Assembly: GCA_004293905.1 (NCBI GenBank) | Contig: RDZE01000025.1 | Coordinates: 113,912-177,911 of the forward strand | Direction of reading: 5' to 3' | Source of the DNA: Cytophagales bacterium | Lineage (GTDB): Bacteria > Bacteroidota > Bacteroidia > Cytophagales > Microscillaceae | DNA: 64,000 nucleotides | In this document: piece by piece, positions 48,540 to 58,756 of the stretch | Position numbering within the stretch: the stretch's first letter is position 1 | Layout: every line of letters begins with the position of its first letter | Made by a program: the position numbers and the translations under genes | Notes under the pieces: generated by a model | What the model was told of the DNA's origin: nothing | The model's database searches: none | What the model saw: only the letters and a program-made list of their open reading frames with translations

Positions 48540-49708
48540 TATTTCTTCTTAACTCCTTTATTATCTCTTATATTTTTCTTTGCTCTTGTTATAATTTGTG
48601 GAATAACGATATTTTTTTGTTGGCTTGCTTGTTTCAAATAATGTTGGTGCGCCTCCAAGATTTCTTCGTTCATTTGTTGCCCTATTTTAAGCAAATTAGG
48701 CAAATTCTCTTTTAGGTGTTTTAGTAAATCATCTGGGTTGTATCCATTTTGTAAGGAGAGGCGATGTCCTCTGCCCAGTTGCGTGCCGACACAATAAGCA
48801 ATATCCGTTTGGCGAATATCCGAAATATTGCCTTTTATTTTTACGGCTTGTGTAGGTACTTTTCTGCCCCAATATTGTTGATTTTGGTAGGTAAAAAAGC
48901 CCATATTTTCTTCCAACTCGGGAGCATAGAGTTGCGAAGCCAAAATCATTCGTTCTCCATGATGCGTTACTGGGCTTCTAAAAAGCTCATTATCAGGGTC
49001 TTGGTATACGGTTTTTAAATCTAAAAGCAAATGGTCTTGCGAGTTTTCGTTGTCTTTTGGCGCAAGGGTGATCAGTACACGTTGATTGCCCAAAGAACCC
49101 AATGCCTGCCCTATTTCCTGCACCTGATAGTGTTCCAAAAGAGATACTTCATTTCTGCTTTTGAGATAAGCATTCAATACATCGTTTGCCCATTCGTCAT
49201 TGTTAGGTAGTGGGTTTTGGCGGAGTTTTTTTGCCCATTTGATATTTTTTTTCAAATATTCGCTCATAGGCATTTCCCAATTTACTTTTTTGATTTTTAA
49301 CAAATCACTCAGAGGTTTGTGCGGTAACTCAGGAGCTGAAAAACCTTTTTGATAACCCTCGACAAAATATTGCACTACCCTATCAGAGAGAAAATTTTTA
49401 TCTTTTTTGGTGCGCTTCAATGCCAAAGAACACAGAAACCGAACAATGTCCCAAGAATAAGGACCTAAACGTGATCGGTCGAAATCTACCATTCCTGCCC
49501 CTTTTGCCAATATTGCAAAATTCTCAATGTGAGGATTGCCATGCAAAAAAACGGCAGGCGTAGTTTTCAAGTCTGTCAATTGGCTAAATCGCAATTGCAT
49601 ACGCAGGCAATGCGTTCGGAAATAGAAAAAATAACCACGCTGCGGATGACTAAAGTTTTGTAAAATCAACAAAGATTCTACCAAAGGATTGCGATAAAAA
49701 ATATTCAT
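48539..49708 (-). CDS. DUF2252 family protein
   Basis: A 389-residue protein recognised from HGNPHIENFAIL...GMVDFDRSRLGPYSWDIVR, which resembles the catalytic loop (HGD-like) and DFG-like (VDFD) segments of aminoglycoside-phosphotransferase-type kinases. DUF2252 is thought to be related to such kinases, but its substrate is unknown. Downstream motifs include the GRGHRLSLQNG stretch. It is the upstream gene of a two-gene unit with TauE/SafE, overlapping by one base. The C-terminus is very basic (TRAKKNIRDNKGVKKK). Confidence 0.85.
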   Translation of the reverse strand: MNIFYRNPLVESLLILQNFSHPQRGYFFYFRTHCLRMQLRFSQLTDLKTTPAVFLHGNPHIENFAILAKGAGMVDFDRSRLGPYSWDIVRFLCSLALKRTKKDKNFLSDRVVQYFVEGYQKGFSAPELPHKPLSDLLKIKKVNWEMPMSEYLKKNIKWAKKLRQNPLPNNDEWANDVLNAYLKSRNEVSLLEHYQVQEIGQALGSLGNQRVLITLAPKDNENSQDHLLLDLKTVYQDPDNELFRSPVTHHGERMILASQLYAPELEENMGFFTYQNQQYWGRKVPTQAVKIKGNISDIRQTDIAYCVGTQLGRGHRLSLQNGYNPDDLLKHLKENLPNLLKIGQQMNEEILEAHQHYLKQASQQKNIVIPQIITRAKKNIRDNKGVKKK

Positions 49709-49981
49709 TTAGTGAGTAATGATTAATGATTTTAAATTTTGGGGTGTAAAATTAACGATAATTTAACAATTCGATAATATAAGTAAAAAGTTTTTTTACA
49801 ATTTTACTCCTGATATCGCCCTAATTAAAGTCAAATGAGTCTCTTTTTAGCAACCATTATTTCTCTAATGAATGATGATAGACAAACTCACAACAACAAT
49901 CCCAAAAACAATTATTAGCAGAACATCATATCGTATGCAGACAGATAACAGCAATAATAAATCTAAAATATTAATACCTTA
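49709..49981. other. Intergenic region between DUF2252 and dabB
   Basis: 273 bp, AT-rich, upstream of the DUF2252 start and downstream of dabB. No gene, repeat or clear terminator is visible. It should contain the leftward DUF2252 promoter, but no perfect TAnnTTTG was found near the start. Confidence 0.5.
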
Positions 49982-51859
49982 TTAAGAAGATTGTAATGGG
50001 TTTTCGTGGTATACTTTGGCATGGTTACCCAAAAATAATCTTGCATAAATGCGTATCAAAGCAATGCCCCCAATGACAAAGCATGAAGAAAGAAAAAAAG
50101 CCAATACGAATTGTTTTTCGCTCACATGGCTAAATACTAAATCTTCACCAATGAAAGTTGTTGTGATAGGAAACCCCATCAAACCAAGCGTGCAAAAGAA
50201 AAATAAACCTCCTAATCGTTGGTATTCGTAATTGTGCCCATAATACCGATATAGGTTGAAGTATTTTGGCTCTTTTTTTCTTAGCCACAACAAGCAAACC
50301 CAACCAACCCAACCAGCCACTACTACCCCACTCAAGTACCAAAGTAGTTCCTGCCAATCCATCAAATCATTGTGCATTACCGCCAAAGCAATCCAAAAAT
50401 GACCTTGCACCACCATCAGCCACGCCAATAAAGGATATTCGCGCTCTGAAAAGGCTTTCATAATCATTAATAGCGCGATTGCACCTGCCAATTCAGGCAT
50501 CAAATAGATGACCGAAGCAGGCAAATATGCCTTGAAAAACCAAGCCAACCAACCCAACAAATAAGTAGGCACAAAATAATAAAACACATTTCTATAGGTA
50601 AGAAAATTGAGCCTGCTCCCTATCTTTTTGAAAGGATTGAATATGATTTTGCTCATCAGGGTATCCAAATAAAACTCGCGCAATGCCAATAAGTACAAAC
50701 CATAATGAATAGATTTGCCCAAAGGAAAATATTGACGTGTTTGGTAAGGGCGAAAATGATAAAATTGCTCTCGGATAAGATAGCTCACCACCGAAGGCGA
50801 TACCAACAACTGATAAGTACGCAAAAAAGCATTGCCTACAAAATGCACTACTGCTAATGTTGTAAAGCCCAATGACAATTCCACAAACATTAGCCCTATT
50901 TGCGCCACCGATGCATAAGCGATTTGGGTTTTAATGGTAGGTTGTGCTTTTGCCGTAAAATAGCCTACTATGGCAGTCGTAAAACCGACGAAACCTATCA
51001 TCAGACGTAGTACCCATTGTGGTTCCCAAAAAGGCATAGTTCGAATGAGTAAAAATAAGCCAAAATGAATGGAAAGCGAACCATAAAAAATAGCACTTGA
51101 GGGCGTAGGTCCTTCCATCGCTCTTGGCACCCAAGAAGAAAAAGGAAACTGCCCTGACTTAGCGGCTGCCGCTACCAACAGACAAGAACCAATAAACCAA
51201 CTGGTGAGAGGGTGTTCTGCGAGCACAGAAGCCACTAAATGAGTATTGTGCAACTTCAGAAAAGTAATGTTGTCGTGCCACAAATGATGACTACCCCACA
51301 TTGCCAGCAAAATACCTATATCTCCGATTCTATATACCGAAAACACCTTTACGGCATTGCGCACAGGCAAATAACGCTCTCTATAAAAAGCAATCAGCAG
51401 AAAAGAAGAAATACCTATCATTTCCCAACCGATAAAAAGCGTTTCAAAATTGCCTGACAAGACAGTAAAATTATAGGCAAAGTAAAAGAACAAAATGGTG
51501 CTGAAAAAACGCTTGTAGCCTTTTTCTAAATGCATGTAATAGCGACTGTAGCGCACGATGAGAAAACTGATAAAAGCCGCCACCAAACAATAAACAGCCG
51601 ATAAACCGTCCCAGTAAAAATCTATCAAAAATACATAAGAATGACTTTCGTAAAGTATATATTCTTTCAGATTGATGGGCATTGCTCCATTTACTAACCA
51701 ATAAACAATGAAACCCAGTGCTCCAAAAAAATGGCTTGCAATGGTATAAAAAGCAATTTGAGAAATCCTTTTTTCTTGGTTCTCGCCACATAGAAGCGTA
51801 AGCAAAAAACCCACAACAGGAAGAAAAATAAGCCCTAAAATGATATAATTACTTAACAT
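49982..51859 (-). CDS. dabB: DabB, NuoL-like membrane subunit of an inorganic-carbon transporter
   Basis: A 625-residue polytopic protein of the NuoL/MrpA proton-pumping family, with the conserved TM5 glutamate and following helix (LFIGWEMIGISSFLLI) and TM7 lysine region (AKSGQFPFSSWVPRAMEGPTP). It lacks the rest of complex I nearby and directly follows the DUF2309 gene (8-nt gap), the arrangement of DAB (DabA-DabB) transporters. DabB is proposed to couple the cation gradient to vectorial CO2 hydration by DabA, trapping bicarbonate in the cytoplasm. Size and partner gene agree with that role. Confidence 0.9.
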   Translation of the reverse strand: MLSNYIILGLIFLPVVGFLLTLLCGENQEKRISQIAFYTIASHFFGALGFIVYWLVNGAMPINLKEYILYESHSYVFLIDFYWDGLSAVYCLVAAFISFLIVRYSRYYMHLEKGYKRFFSTILFFYFAYNFTVLSGNFETLFIGWEMIGISSFLLIAFYRERYLPVRNAVKVFSVYRIGDIGILLAMWGSHHLWHDNITFLKLHNTHLVASVLAEHPLTSWFIGSCLLVAAAAKSGQFPFSSWVPRAMEGPTPSSAIFYGSLSIHFGLFLLIRTMPFWEPQWVLRLMIGFVGFTTAIVGYFTAKAQPTIKTQIAYASVAQIGLMFVELSLGFTTLAVVHFVGNAFLRTYQLLVSPSVVSYLIREQFYHFRPYQTRQYFPLGKSIHYGLYLLALREFYLDTLMSKIIFNPFKKIGSRLNFLTYRNVFYYFVPTYLLGWLAWFFKAYLPASVIYLMPELAGAIALLMIMKAFSEREYPLLAWLMVVQGHFWIALAVMHNDLMDWQELLWYLSGVVVAGWVGWVCLLWLRKKEPKYFNLYRYYGHNYEYQRLGGLFFFCTLGLMGFPITTTFIGEDLVFSHVSEKQFVLAFFLSSCFVIGGIALIRIYARLFLGNHAKVYHENPLQSS

Positions 51860-51867
51860 ATTATTTT

Positions 51868-54372
51868 TTATTGCATTAAATAAATAGGTAAATTCTCACC
51901 TGAGTTTGTCCATAAGTTTTCCAAGCCATTGATAGTTGGCAGTGTTTGCGTAATAGGCTCATAAGGCAAGAAATTTCCCTTTGTAAAGCGAAAAAGCTGT
52001 TTGGTTTCAGGCTGAATCACCACCAAGTGAATCCATTCATTCTCGAACCATTGGTAAGTTGTGAGGTCTTTTTGAATCACTTCTTTTACTACTGCTGGAA
52101 AATGCTCCACAACTACCAATAAACGAATAGGGTCGTGAATATCTACTGATTGTTGTGGCAACCCAATTCTTAAATCACCATCTATTCCATTGGCAACCCC
52201 TACCAGTCCAATGACATTGTGTGGTAATTTAGAGCCCGCACCTAAGCGATAATGATCAGTGCAAGCAAAGTAGTATTGTAAGTTGATACCTCCACAAACA
52301 GGTGCGACAGCCCTTAGAATACCCAATAAATATTTACCCTCTTTATCTTTTCGATAGTCATAAGAATTAAGAAAAGAGCGTCTGTCAAGGAATAGATGGG
52401 CATTGGTTTGCCTTCTTCCTACTATACAGAGCGCGTTGGTTGCATGATCCCATTCGCTTCTAGGTTCAAAGAGAGACAATGCTCTTAACTTCACTTGTTT
52501 GTGTATTTTCTTTGCACTTTTATTTGTATCTATCAATAAGAAACGACGCGAGCGTTCTTTTGCGTTATTGGTCAAGGCTTCAGTAAATGCCTTAGTATGC
52601 TCTTTGTGTCGTAGTCGGTTTTCATCGGAGAGTATTTTTTCATCATAAAATAGAATTTCGTCTTGTGTAGTATCGTGCAATGCTCCTACAAATTGGGTAG
52701 AATCAGGAATGTCTATACCTTTTTCCTTGAGCAATTTTCTCACTTCTTTTTTATTGAGCATTGCGGCAGCCAATCGTGCATTGACAGAGCCTGTCTGACC
52801 ACTACAAGCCCCACAACCATACGCTGCATAATGTGGGTTATTGACACTGCTTGCTCCGTGCCCTACAAAATAAACCAAAGAAGCAAAATTTTCAACCAGC
52901 CCTACACTTCGCAAAAGAGTTTCCATTCTGAGTGCCATTTCTTCGTTTGTAAAGCCCACTTGTAGAGATTGTGTTTCCCCATTTTCACAATGCTCATATT
53001 GCAGAGTGCTGTGCCTATCCATGTGCCTAAAAGAAGAAACCAAAGCGGGGGTTTCGGTAGGCTTAAAAATATTCCAAGCCAGTTCAATGGCTGACCAAAA
53101 GCCCATTGTTTGCGAAATGACCCAACTTCCTAATAAATTTCTGCTTTGTCGGCTGAAATGTGCATCGCGTTTGTGATGATGTTTCCTGATGTTTTTTTCT
53201 TTCACCAAATAATGCGGATTTAGCGGTGCGGGGCAAGATTTGGTATAAAACTTTCCACCTTCGGGCTGAAAATAAAACTCTATATTGAAAAAACCAGCCG
53301 TTCCAAAAGTTGCTACATTGGCAATTTTCTCGAGGTGTCTTCTCAAAGAGCATTCGCGGTCGTCTATACAGAAAAAGGCTTGAAAATCCGTTTTTTTCTC
53401 TATGCTTGCCTCTTGAGGTGCTAATTGCAGCCCTCGTAATACTTGGTCATAAAAAGTCCATTCATAGATTTCTTGCCAAAGTGCGTACACCTCGAATACT
53501 TCTCTTTTTTCTACGGGATTGAACAAAGGTACAATGTCAGTGGTGATATTTTTGGCTAATGGCTCCCAATTTCCTACGCCAAATTTAGTATCTAAGGCAT
53601 CAATCTCTAATAATAATTCTAAGAGAATAAAATCGTGCAAAGATACAGGGCGTGGGTCTAAGAGTGTTTCGGGATGATTTTCGATGACGCTCACCATACC
53701 CGACCAACCCGCATGGGCAAACTGTTGGTCAAATAAATACTGCTCATAAAAAGCCTCATCGCCTACCAAAATATCTAATAGGCTTTGCAACGAAATATGA
53801 GGCTCGTGTAGTAGTTTCTTTACTCTTTTACTCCTAAAAAAAGGAATCCAACGGCTATTTTTATCGAGTTGTTGTATGGCTTCTAAAAACCCATTGGCTT
53901 TGATAGGAAATTTTTTGAGCGTAATGCCTTGGTCTATATAACTGCCTATGAGCCTAAAAAGAAAACTATGTACTTCTTTTTCTATATTGAGGTGGTAGTG
54001 GTTCGTCCAGATTTGGTGCAACTGCCCCAAACGATTGTAGAGCGAAGTGTCATAATCTTTCTCTAATAGTTTTTTCTCCCAAATGTCCCACTGTTCTATT
54101 CCTTTTTGGTCTATGATGATTTTTTGGAACAACAATGGATTTATTTTTCCATTGGCATAGAGTGCGCGGTATTCGTTGAGGTACAAATAAGTTTTATAAC
54201 CCAAAATGGTAGAGGCGGTAAGCAAGGCTTCATGGAAGGGTAAGTCCTGAAAAGATTTTAGCACATTATCATTGATAAAATCTTTCAATGGATTTTGATG
54301 TGGCAGATAGTGATGCAAATGTTGAAGCACCACTTTCTGCTCAAAAGTAGGAGGGGTCAGATAAACTATCAT
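51868..54372 (-). CDS. dabA: DabA (DUF2309), carbonic-anhydrase-like subunit
   Basis: An 834-residue DUF2309 protein. The zinc-site residues known for DabA are in place: C335 and D337 in FFCIDDREC, H505 in FVGHGAS and C520 in AYGCGACSGQ. It is a peripheral membrane protein held by DabB, hydrating CO2 in one direction at the expense of the membrane gradient. It lies 11 nt after the SulP gene and 8 nt before dabB, so all three form one operon for inorganic-carbon supply. In a heterotroph this would feed anaplerotic carboxylases under low CO2. Confidence 0.93.
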   Translation of the reverse strand: MIVYLTPPTFEQKVVLQHLHHYLPHQNPLKDFINDNVLKSFQDLPFHEALLTASTILGYKTYLYLNEYRALYANGKINPLLFQKIIIDQKGIEQWDIWEKKLLEKDYDTSLYNRLGQLHQIWTNHYHLNIEKEVHSFLFRLIGSYIDQGITLKKFPIKANGFLEAIQQLDKNSRWIPFFRSKRVKKLLHEPHISLQSLLDILVGDEAFYEQYLFDQQFAHAGWSGMVSVIENHPETLLDPRPVSLHDFILLELLLEIDALDTKFGVGNWEPLAKNITTDIVPLFNPVEKREVFEVYALWQEIYEWTFYDQVLRGLQLAPQEASIEKKTDFQAFFCIDDRECSLRRHLEKIANVATFGTAGFFNIEFYFQPEGGKFYTKSCPAPLNPHYLVKEKNIRKHHHKRDAHFSRQSRNLLGSWVISQTMGFWSAIELAWNIFKPTETPALVSSFRHMDRHSTLQYEHCENGETQSLQVGFTNEEMALRMETLLRSVGLVENFASLVYFVGHGASSVNNPHYAAYGCGACSGQTGSVNARLAAAMLNKKEVRKLLKEKGIDIPDSTQFVGALHDTTQDEILFYDEKILSDENRLRHKEHTKAFTEALTNNAKERSRRFLLIDTNKSAKKIHKQVKLRALSLFEPRSEWDHATNALCIVGRRQTNAHLFLDRRSFLNSYDYRKDKEGKYLLGILRAVAPVCGGINLQYYFACTDHYRLGAGSKLPHNVIGLVGVANGIDGDLRIGLPQQSVDIHDPIRLLVVVEHFPAVVKEVIQKDLTTYQWFENEWIHLVVIQPETKQLFRFTKGNFLPYEPITQTLPTINGLENLWTNSGENLPIYLMQ

Positions 54373-54383
54373 ACTTTTCTCCT

Positions 54384-56649
54384 TTATTTGGTTAGTTGTT
54401 GTTTCTGATAATTAAGTATAATATTCTCTGCTAAATTATTAGCTACTGCCAAAAGCTCTACTACTTCGTTTTCAGAAAGCAAACTCTTATTTTTCAATAT
54501 CAGCAGTTTATTTTCTTTGCACTCAACAGTATATCCTTGTGTTTTTTCAAACAACGCAATAATATTGGGTTGAAAGAAGTTTCTAATGGCTTTTTCGTCT
54601 TCGCCCAAAAGTTCGTATAAGTTAGAGAAAACGGGCGATTGTTCAAAATCTATATCTTGGGTTACTAATTTTTGAAATACTTTATTGAAAATACCTTCTT
54701 TTTCTAAGGTAAATTCAGGCAGATGAAAATCAAAACTATATAATATGGCCACTGATATTTTGTAGTCTTGAGCGGCATGGCGTGCTCCTTCTAACAGAAG
54801 TAAATCTGCAAACTCAAGATTATAATTTTCGTTTTTGGTAACTATTCTGTGTTCTTTATGTCTGATAACTTTTCCTTGAAAGAAGCTAAAATCTATCAAA
54901 TTAGTAGTGTTATAAGACAAGCGATTATAAAAGTCCATGTGAGTCCTTTGTGATATTTCCTCTAAAAACAAAGCCCTTGAGGTCATTAAACTTTCATTGA
55001 CTACTTCAAAATAAGGCTTAAGTCTTCTTACGGCTAAGGGGTGCAGGGAACTTGGTCGGTGTGCTTCTAAACCTTCTAAATCTACCTCTCCGCCATTGCG
55101 ATAATAATCGTGCATGAAGTGATGGACATTCTCAATGAAGGTATGGTCTATGAGGCGTGTTTTGGAAAAATCTAAAATCAAATGTTTTTGTTGAGGTAAT
55201 TCATGTAGCATTTTTTTGACACGCAAATAATTCAAAAATACAGCCGCTTGCGGAAAATATACCTTAATCTTATTGCCATTATTTTCCACGTTCAATTTCC
55301 CTTTCAACAATACCCCTAAAGAGCCTACTAAATACACCTCAACTGCCACTTTTACTAAAATACCTGCGAATACACCTATTAACAAATCAGTAGCTAAGGT
55401 TACGATGAGCGTAGTAAGAAAATAAAGGAGTTGTTCTTTGCCTACTTTATAAGTATTAATAAACTCTTTGGGAGAAGCAAGCCTGTACCCTGTGAATACG
55501 AGCATGGCTGCCAAAGCTGTAAGCGGAATATATGTAATAACAAAAGAAAGCAAAGTAACATATAGCAATAAAAACAACCCATGATAAAAATTTGACCAAC
55601 GCGTTTTAGCCTGATTGCTTATGTTGGCAGAACTACGCACTACTTCCGAAATCATAGGCAAACTACCTATCAACCCGCAAAGCAAATTGCCAATGCCTAC
55701 CGCCAAAAGGTCTTTGTTCATGTTCGATTTGCGATGATAAGGGTCAAAACCGTCCATGGCTTTGACTGTAAGCAATGATGCTCCCTACTAAGGCAAACAT
55801 CAAAATATATTTGATGGAAATAGGATTGAGTATTTGGCTAAAATCGGGGAAAATAAAAATACCAGCCGTATAGGGGTTTGCCAATAGCCCCGAAAGAAGA
55901 TTTTCTGGTAAACTGACAAAATATTTCTCATTGATGCTATACAAATGACCATTGATGAGGTATTCATAATTATCTATAGGCACTACCAAAAGCAAAATAA
56001 TCATAGGTGCAGGAATGATTTTTAGGTGTTTGCTACGCGAAAAAGTGAGTATAGACAAAAGCACCAAACAAACTACTCCTATTATTGCAATCAAAGGATT
56101 CAGATGCATCATACTTTCAGGAATTTCAGCCAACAGTTCTAAGGGTTCTTTAGCTGTCGGTTTTACTCCCAAAAGCACATGAATTTGTTTTGATAAAATA
56201 ATAATTCCAATGGCAGCCAGCATTCCATGCACTACCGAAGCAGGGAAAAAGTCGCCTAAATTGCCTGCTTTGAGCAAGCCAAAAAGAATTTGTATGACCG
56301 ATGCCGCCACAATCACTGCCAATATATACTGATAGCCCACTGAAGCCGCCTGTCCCGTTTGTTGTGCCAAAGCACTTAGTTCTTCTATGCCGCCAATAGC
56401 TATGGCTATCAAACCTGCGGCAGGTCCTTTGATAGTAAGCTGAGAACCACTGAACATTGCTACTACTACCCCACCTATAATTGCTGTAAAAACCCCTGCA
56501 ATCGGCGGAAAACCACTCGCAATGGCGATACCCAAACTAAGAGGCAACGCTAAAAGAGATACAACAAAACCTGCATTGAGGTCTGATTTCCAATTCTCTG
56601 CCATACCCGCAAGACCATCACGAGGTATCGCTTTTGATGATAAACTCAT
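54384..56649 (-). pseudogene. SulP-family anion/bicarbonate transporter, frameshifted
   Basis: Two adjacent frames form one SulP transporter. The upstream half (56649 down to about 55780; 301 codons) carries the first membrane segments (SGFPPIAGVFTAIIGG, FSGSQLTIKGPAAGL) and stops soon after ALVGSI. The downstream half (from about 55775 to 54384) resumes at LLTVKAMDGFDPYH, then further membrane segments, a STAS domain (KHLILDFSKTRLIDHTFIEN) and a C-terminal extension of about 200 residues. The family has GSIESLLTVK at the joint; here ATC is followed by ATTG, so five bases (codons around E-S) are missing near 55776-55779. In this operon it would import bicarbonate or a related anion. The product is probably two fragments. 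Confidence 0.85.
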
Positions 56650-56795
56650 AAATTGATATAAATAATATTTTAAATTCTTATGTTAAAAATTAGTAAAGCA
56701 TAATCCATTACCTATTACCTACCTACAAGTCTTTACAAGTTGAGGTGGTAAAACTATGGATTAAAAATGAAATTTTGAGGAAATCAGCAAAATAA
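56650..56795. other. Intergenic region upstream of sulP
   Basis: 146 bp. On the minus strand it contains TAATTTTT, one base off the TAnnTTTG box, about 45 nt before the sulP ATG, a plausible promoter. A short direct repeat of TAGGTAATAGGTAATGG type (complementary strand around 56706-56722) is present. No gene is seen. Confidence 0.4.
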
Positions 56796-57218
56796 TCAAA
56801 CCAAAATAGCAAGGTCTTGCAAATAGAGGGGGGTTTTGAGCAATGAGAAATTAAGAAAATGCGAAGCCAAATATTGTTTTTGCTTCGCGAAGGTGCGTTG
56901 CTCTTGCCACACCAAAACAGCACAACACGGAGTAGCAGGAAGGCTTAAGAACCTTTGCAACTGATTCTCGCGTCCGCGTGTTTCGCTTTCACTCTCACTC
57001 TCCGATTCTTCCTTTTCACTTCGTTCTTCGGCTGTTCTGTAAGGGAAATGATGATACTCTTTGGTAGCAATTTTTGCCCTATAACAAAAATCAGTAGCGG
57101 AGGAAGTTACTAAATGAGTTTTCGTGGGGCTTACTCTTGCAGTGTCCGATGAGGGTTTTACTGAAAAAGCAAGTAGTGAGAAAATGACTGCAACTAATAG
57201 TTGAAAAATTAATCGCAC
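56796..57218 (-). CDS. Small exported protein of unknown function
   Basis: A 140-residue frame starting with a plausible signal or anchor segment (MRLIFQLLVAVIFSLLAFSV). A Glu/Ser-rich low-complexity stretch follows (about 68-82, EKEESESESESE). The rest has no recognisable domain. It lies 146 bp upstream of sulP on the same strand. The composition of the C-terminal half (cysteine pair, basic and aromatic residues) is not strongly protein-like, so this could be a degraded gene. Included because of the signal-like start and lack of any competing gene. Confidence 0.4.
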   Translation of the reverse strand: MRLIFQLLVAVIFSLLAFSVKPSSDTARVSPTKTHLVTSSATDFCYRAKIATKEYHHFPYRTAEERSEKEESESESESETRGRENQLQRFLSLPATPCCAVLVWQEQRTFAKQKQYLASHFLNFSLLKTPLYLQDLAILV

Positions 57219-57459
57219 AAGATTCTAATAGGTTTTAGTGTTAGTATTCAAATAGTGATATACAAAACAAATGTAACAAGACTTTTTGGATAGAATGCTT
57301 ACATAGTCATTTTTTTTACTAACCTTACTCAAAAAAGCAGGAAAGACAGAAAAAATATGATTTTTATTATATTTAATATAATTTTTCCAACTATGAAATA
57401 GTTTTGCTATCATTTGGAACTATTTTTACTATATTTACCTCCTAAAATAAAGAACAATC

Positions 57460-58485
57460 ATGCAATATCAATTATTTGGCAACACAGGCTTGCGCGTTTC
57501 AGAACTTTGCTTAGGCACTATGACTTTTGGCGAAGAGTGGGGCAATGGCGCAAATAAAGAAATCAGCAAGGAGATTTTTGAGGCATTTGTAGAGGTAGGC
57601 GGCAATTTTATAGACACTGCCAACCGATATACAGAAGGTAGCAGCGAGCGTTTTCTGGGCGATTTTATACAATACAACCGCGATTATTTTGTATTGGCTA
57701 CTAAATACTCTCTTTTCGATGACCGCAATGACCCTAACGCTTCGGGCAATCATCGCAAAAATTTGAAACGTTCTGTAGAAACAAGCCTCAAAAGGCTCAA
57801 TACTGACTATATCGATATTTTATGGTTGCATGCTTGGGATTTTAACACGCCTGTAGAGGAGGTAATGTCGGGTTTGAATGACCTTATCAGAGCGGGAAAA
57901 GTGCATTATATTGGCATTTCCGATACGCCTGCTTGGGTGGTAGCGAAGGCTAATACTTTGGCTAAAGAACGTGGCTGGGTGGGTTTTGAAGGTTTGCAAA
58001 TAGAATACAGTTTGGTGCAGCGCACCGTAGAGCGCGAATTAGTTCCGATGGCGCAAGATTTCGGTATGACGGTTACGCCTTGGTCACCTTTAGGGGGTGG
58101 CGTGCTAAGCGGAAAATACAATGAGGGGCTTATTGCGGGCGGAAGATTGAACGAAAAAAGCACCAAATACAATCCTCAAAACATTGCTATAGCCCAAAAA
58201 CTGACCGAGATAGCACAATCATTGCAACAACCGACCGCAGCAGTAGCGATTCAATGGCTACGACAACAGCCTTATGCCAATATTATTCCTGTTTTGGGGG
58301 CACGCAATCCACAACAACTCAAGGAGCAACTGCAATGTCTTCATTTTCAAATCCCTGAGGAAGCCCTGCAAACACTCAACGCAATGAGTCAAGTTCCTTT
58401 GGGCTTTCCGCACGATTTCCTGAAGTTAGACAGTGTAAAAGGGGTGCTGTTTGGAAACAATTACGCGAAAATTAGGCATAGATGA
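57460..58485 (+). CDS. Aldo/keto reductase
   Basis: A 341-residue NADPH-dependent AKR of (beta/alpha)8 fold. The catalytic tetrad is visible: aspartate in NFIDTANRYTEG (D with the following Y), lysine in FVLATKYS, and a histidine in ILWLHAWD. The phosphate-binding segment near 200-215 (VTPWSPLGGGVLSGKY) and the late IPVLGARNPQQLKEQ loop are typical of the AKR11/YakC-like group that reduces aldehydes or ketones. It stands alone between AT-rich gaps. Substrate not readable. Confidence 0.93.
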   Translation: MQYQLFGNTGLRVSELCLGTMTFGEEWGNGANKEISKEIFEAFVEVGGNFIDTANRYTEGSSERFLGDFIQYNRDYFVLATKYSLFDDRNDPNASGNHRKNLKRSVETSLKRLNTDYIDILWLHAWDFNTPVEEVMSGLNDLIRAGKVHYIGISDTPAWVVAKANTLAKERGWVGFEGLQIEYSLVQRTVERELVPMAQDFGMTVTPWSPLGGGVLSGKYNEGLIAGGRLNEKSTKYNPQNIAIAQKLTEIAQSLQQPTAAVAIQWLRQQPYANIIPVLGARNPQQLKEQLQCLHFQIPEEALQTLNAMSQVPLGFPHDFLKLDSVKGVLFGNNYAKIRHR

Positions 58486-58491
58486 GTGGGG

Positions 58492-58608
58492 TTAGTTCCA
58501 AAAGTCTAACAAGTTTCTGATGGCTTCTTGGAAAAGTTTTGGTGCTTCGATGCCTAAAATGAGTTCTCCGATTTCGTTGAGTAAAAAGCCGATTTCTATG
58601 TAAAAATC
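58492..58608 (-). pseudogene. Possible gene remnant
   Basis: On the minus strand an open stretch of 38 codons without a start reads IEIGFLLNEIGELILGIE...AIRNLLDFWN then stop. It looks like the amphipathic helical C-terminus of a protein whose upstream part is gone (a stop codon lies directly before it). No family is recognised. The rest of the 271-bp gap (58486-58756) holds nothing else visible. Confidence 0.3.
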
Positions 58609-58756
58609 TCATCTAACCAAACAAAGTTTTAGCCCTTTCTAATTCATAATTGGCAATCAAAACTTCTATTGTTTCGTACAAATATACAAATTTTTGGTTG
58701 ACTATTTTTATTTTAAAATCCAAATCAACTATCTTTAACAAGTATATTTTTCTACA

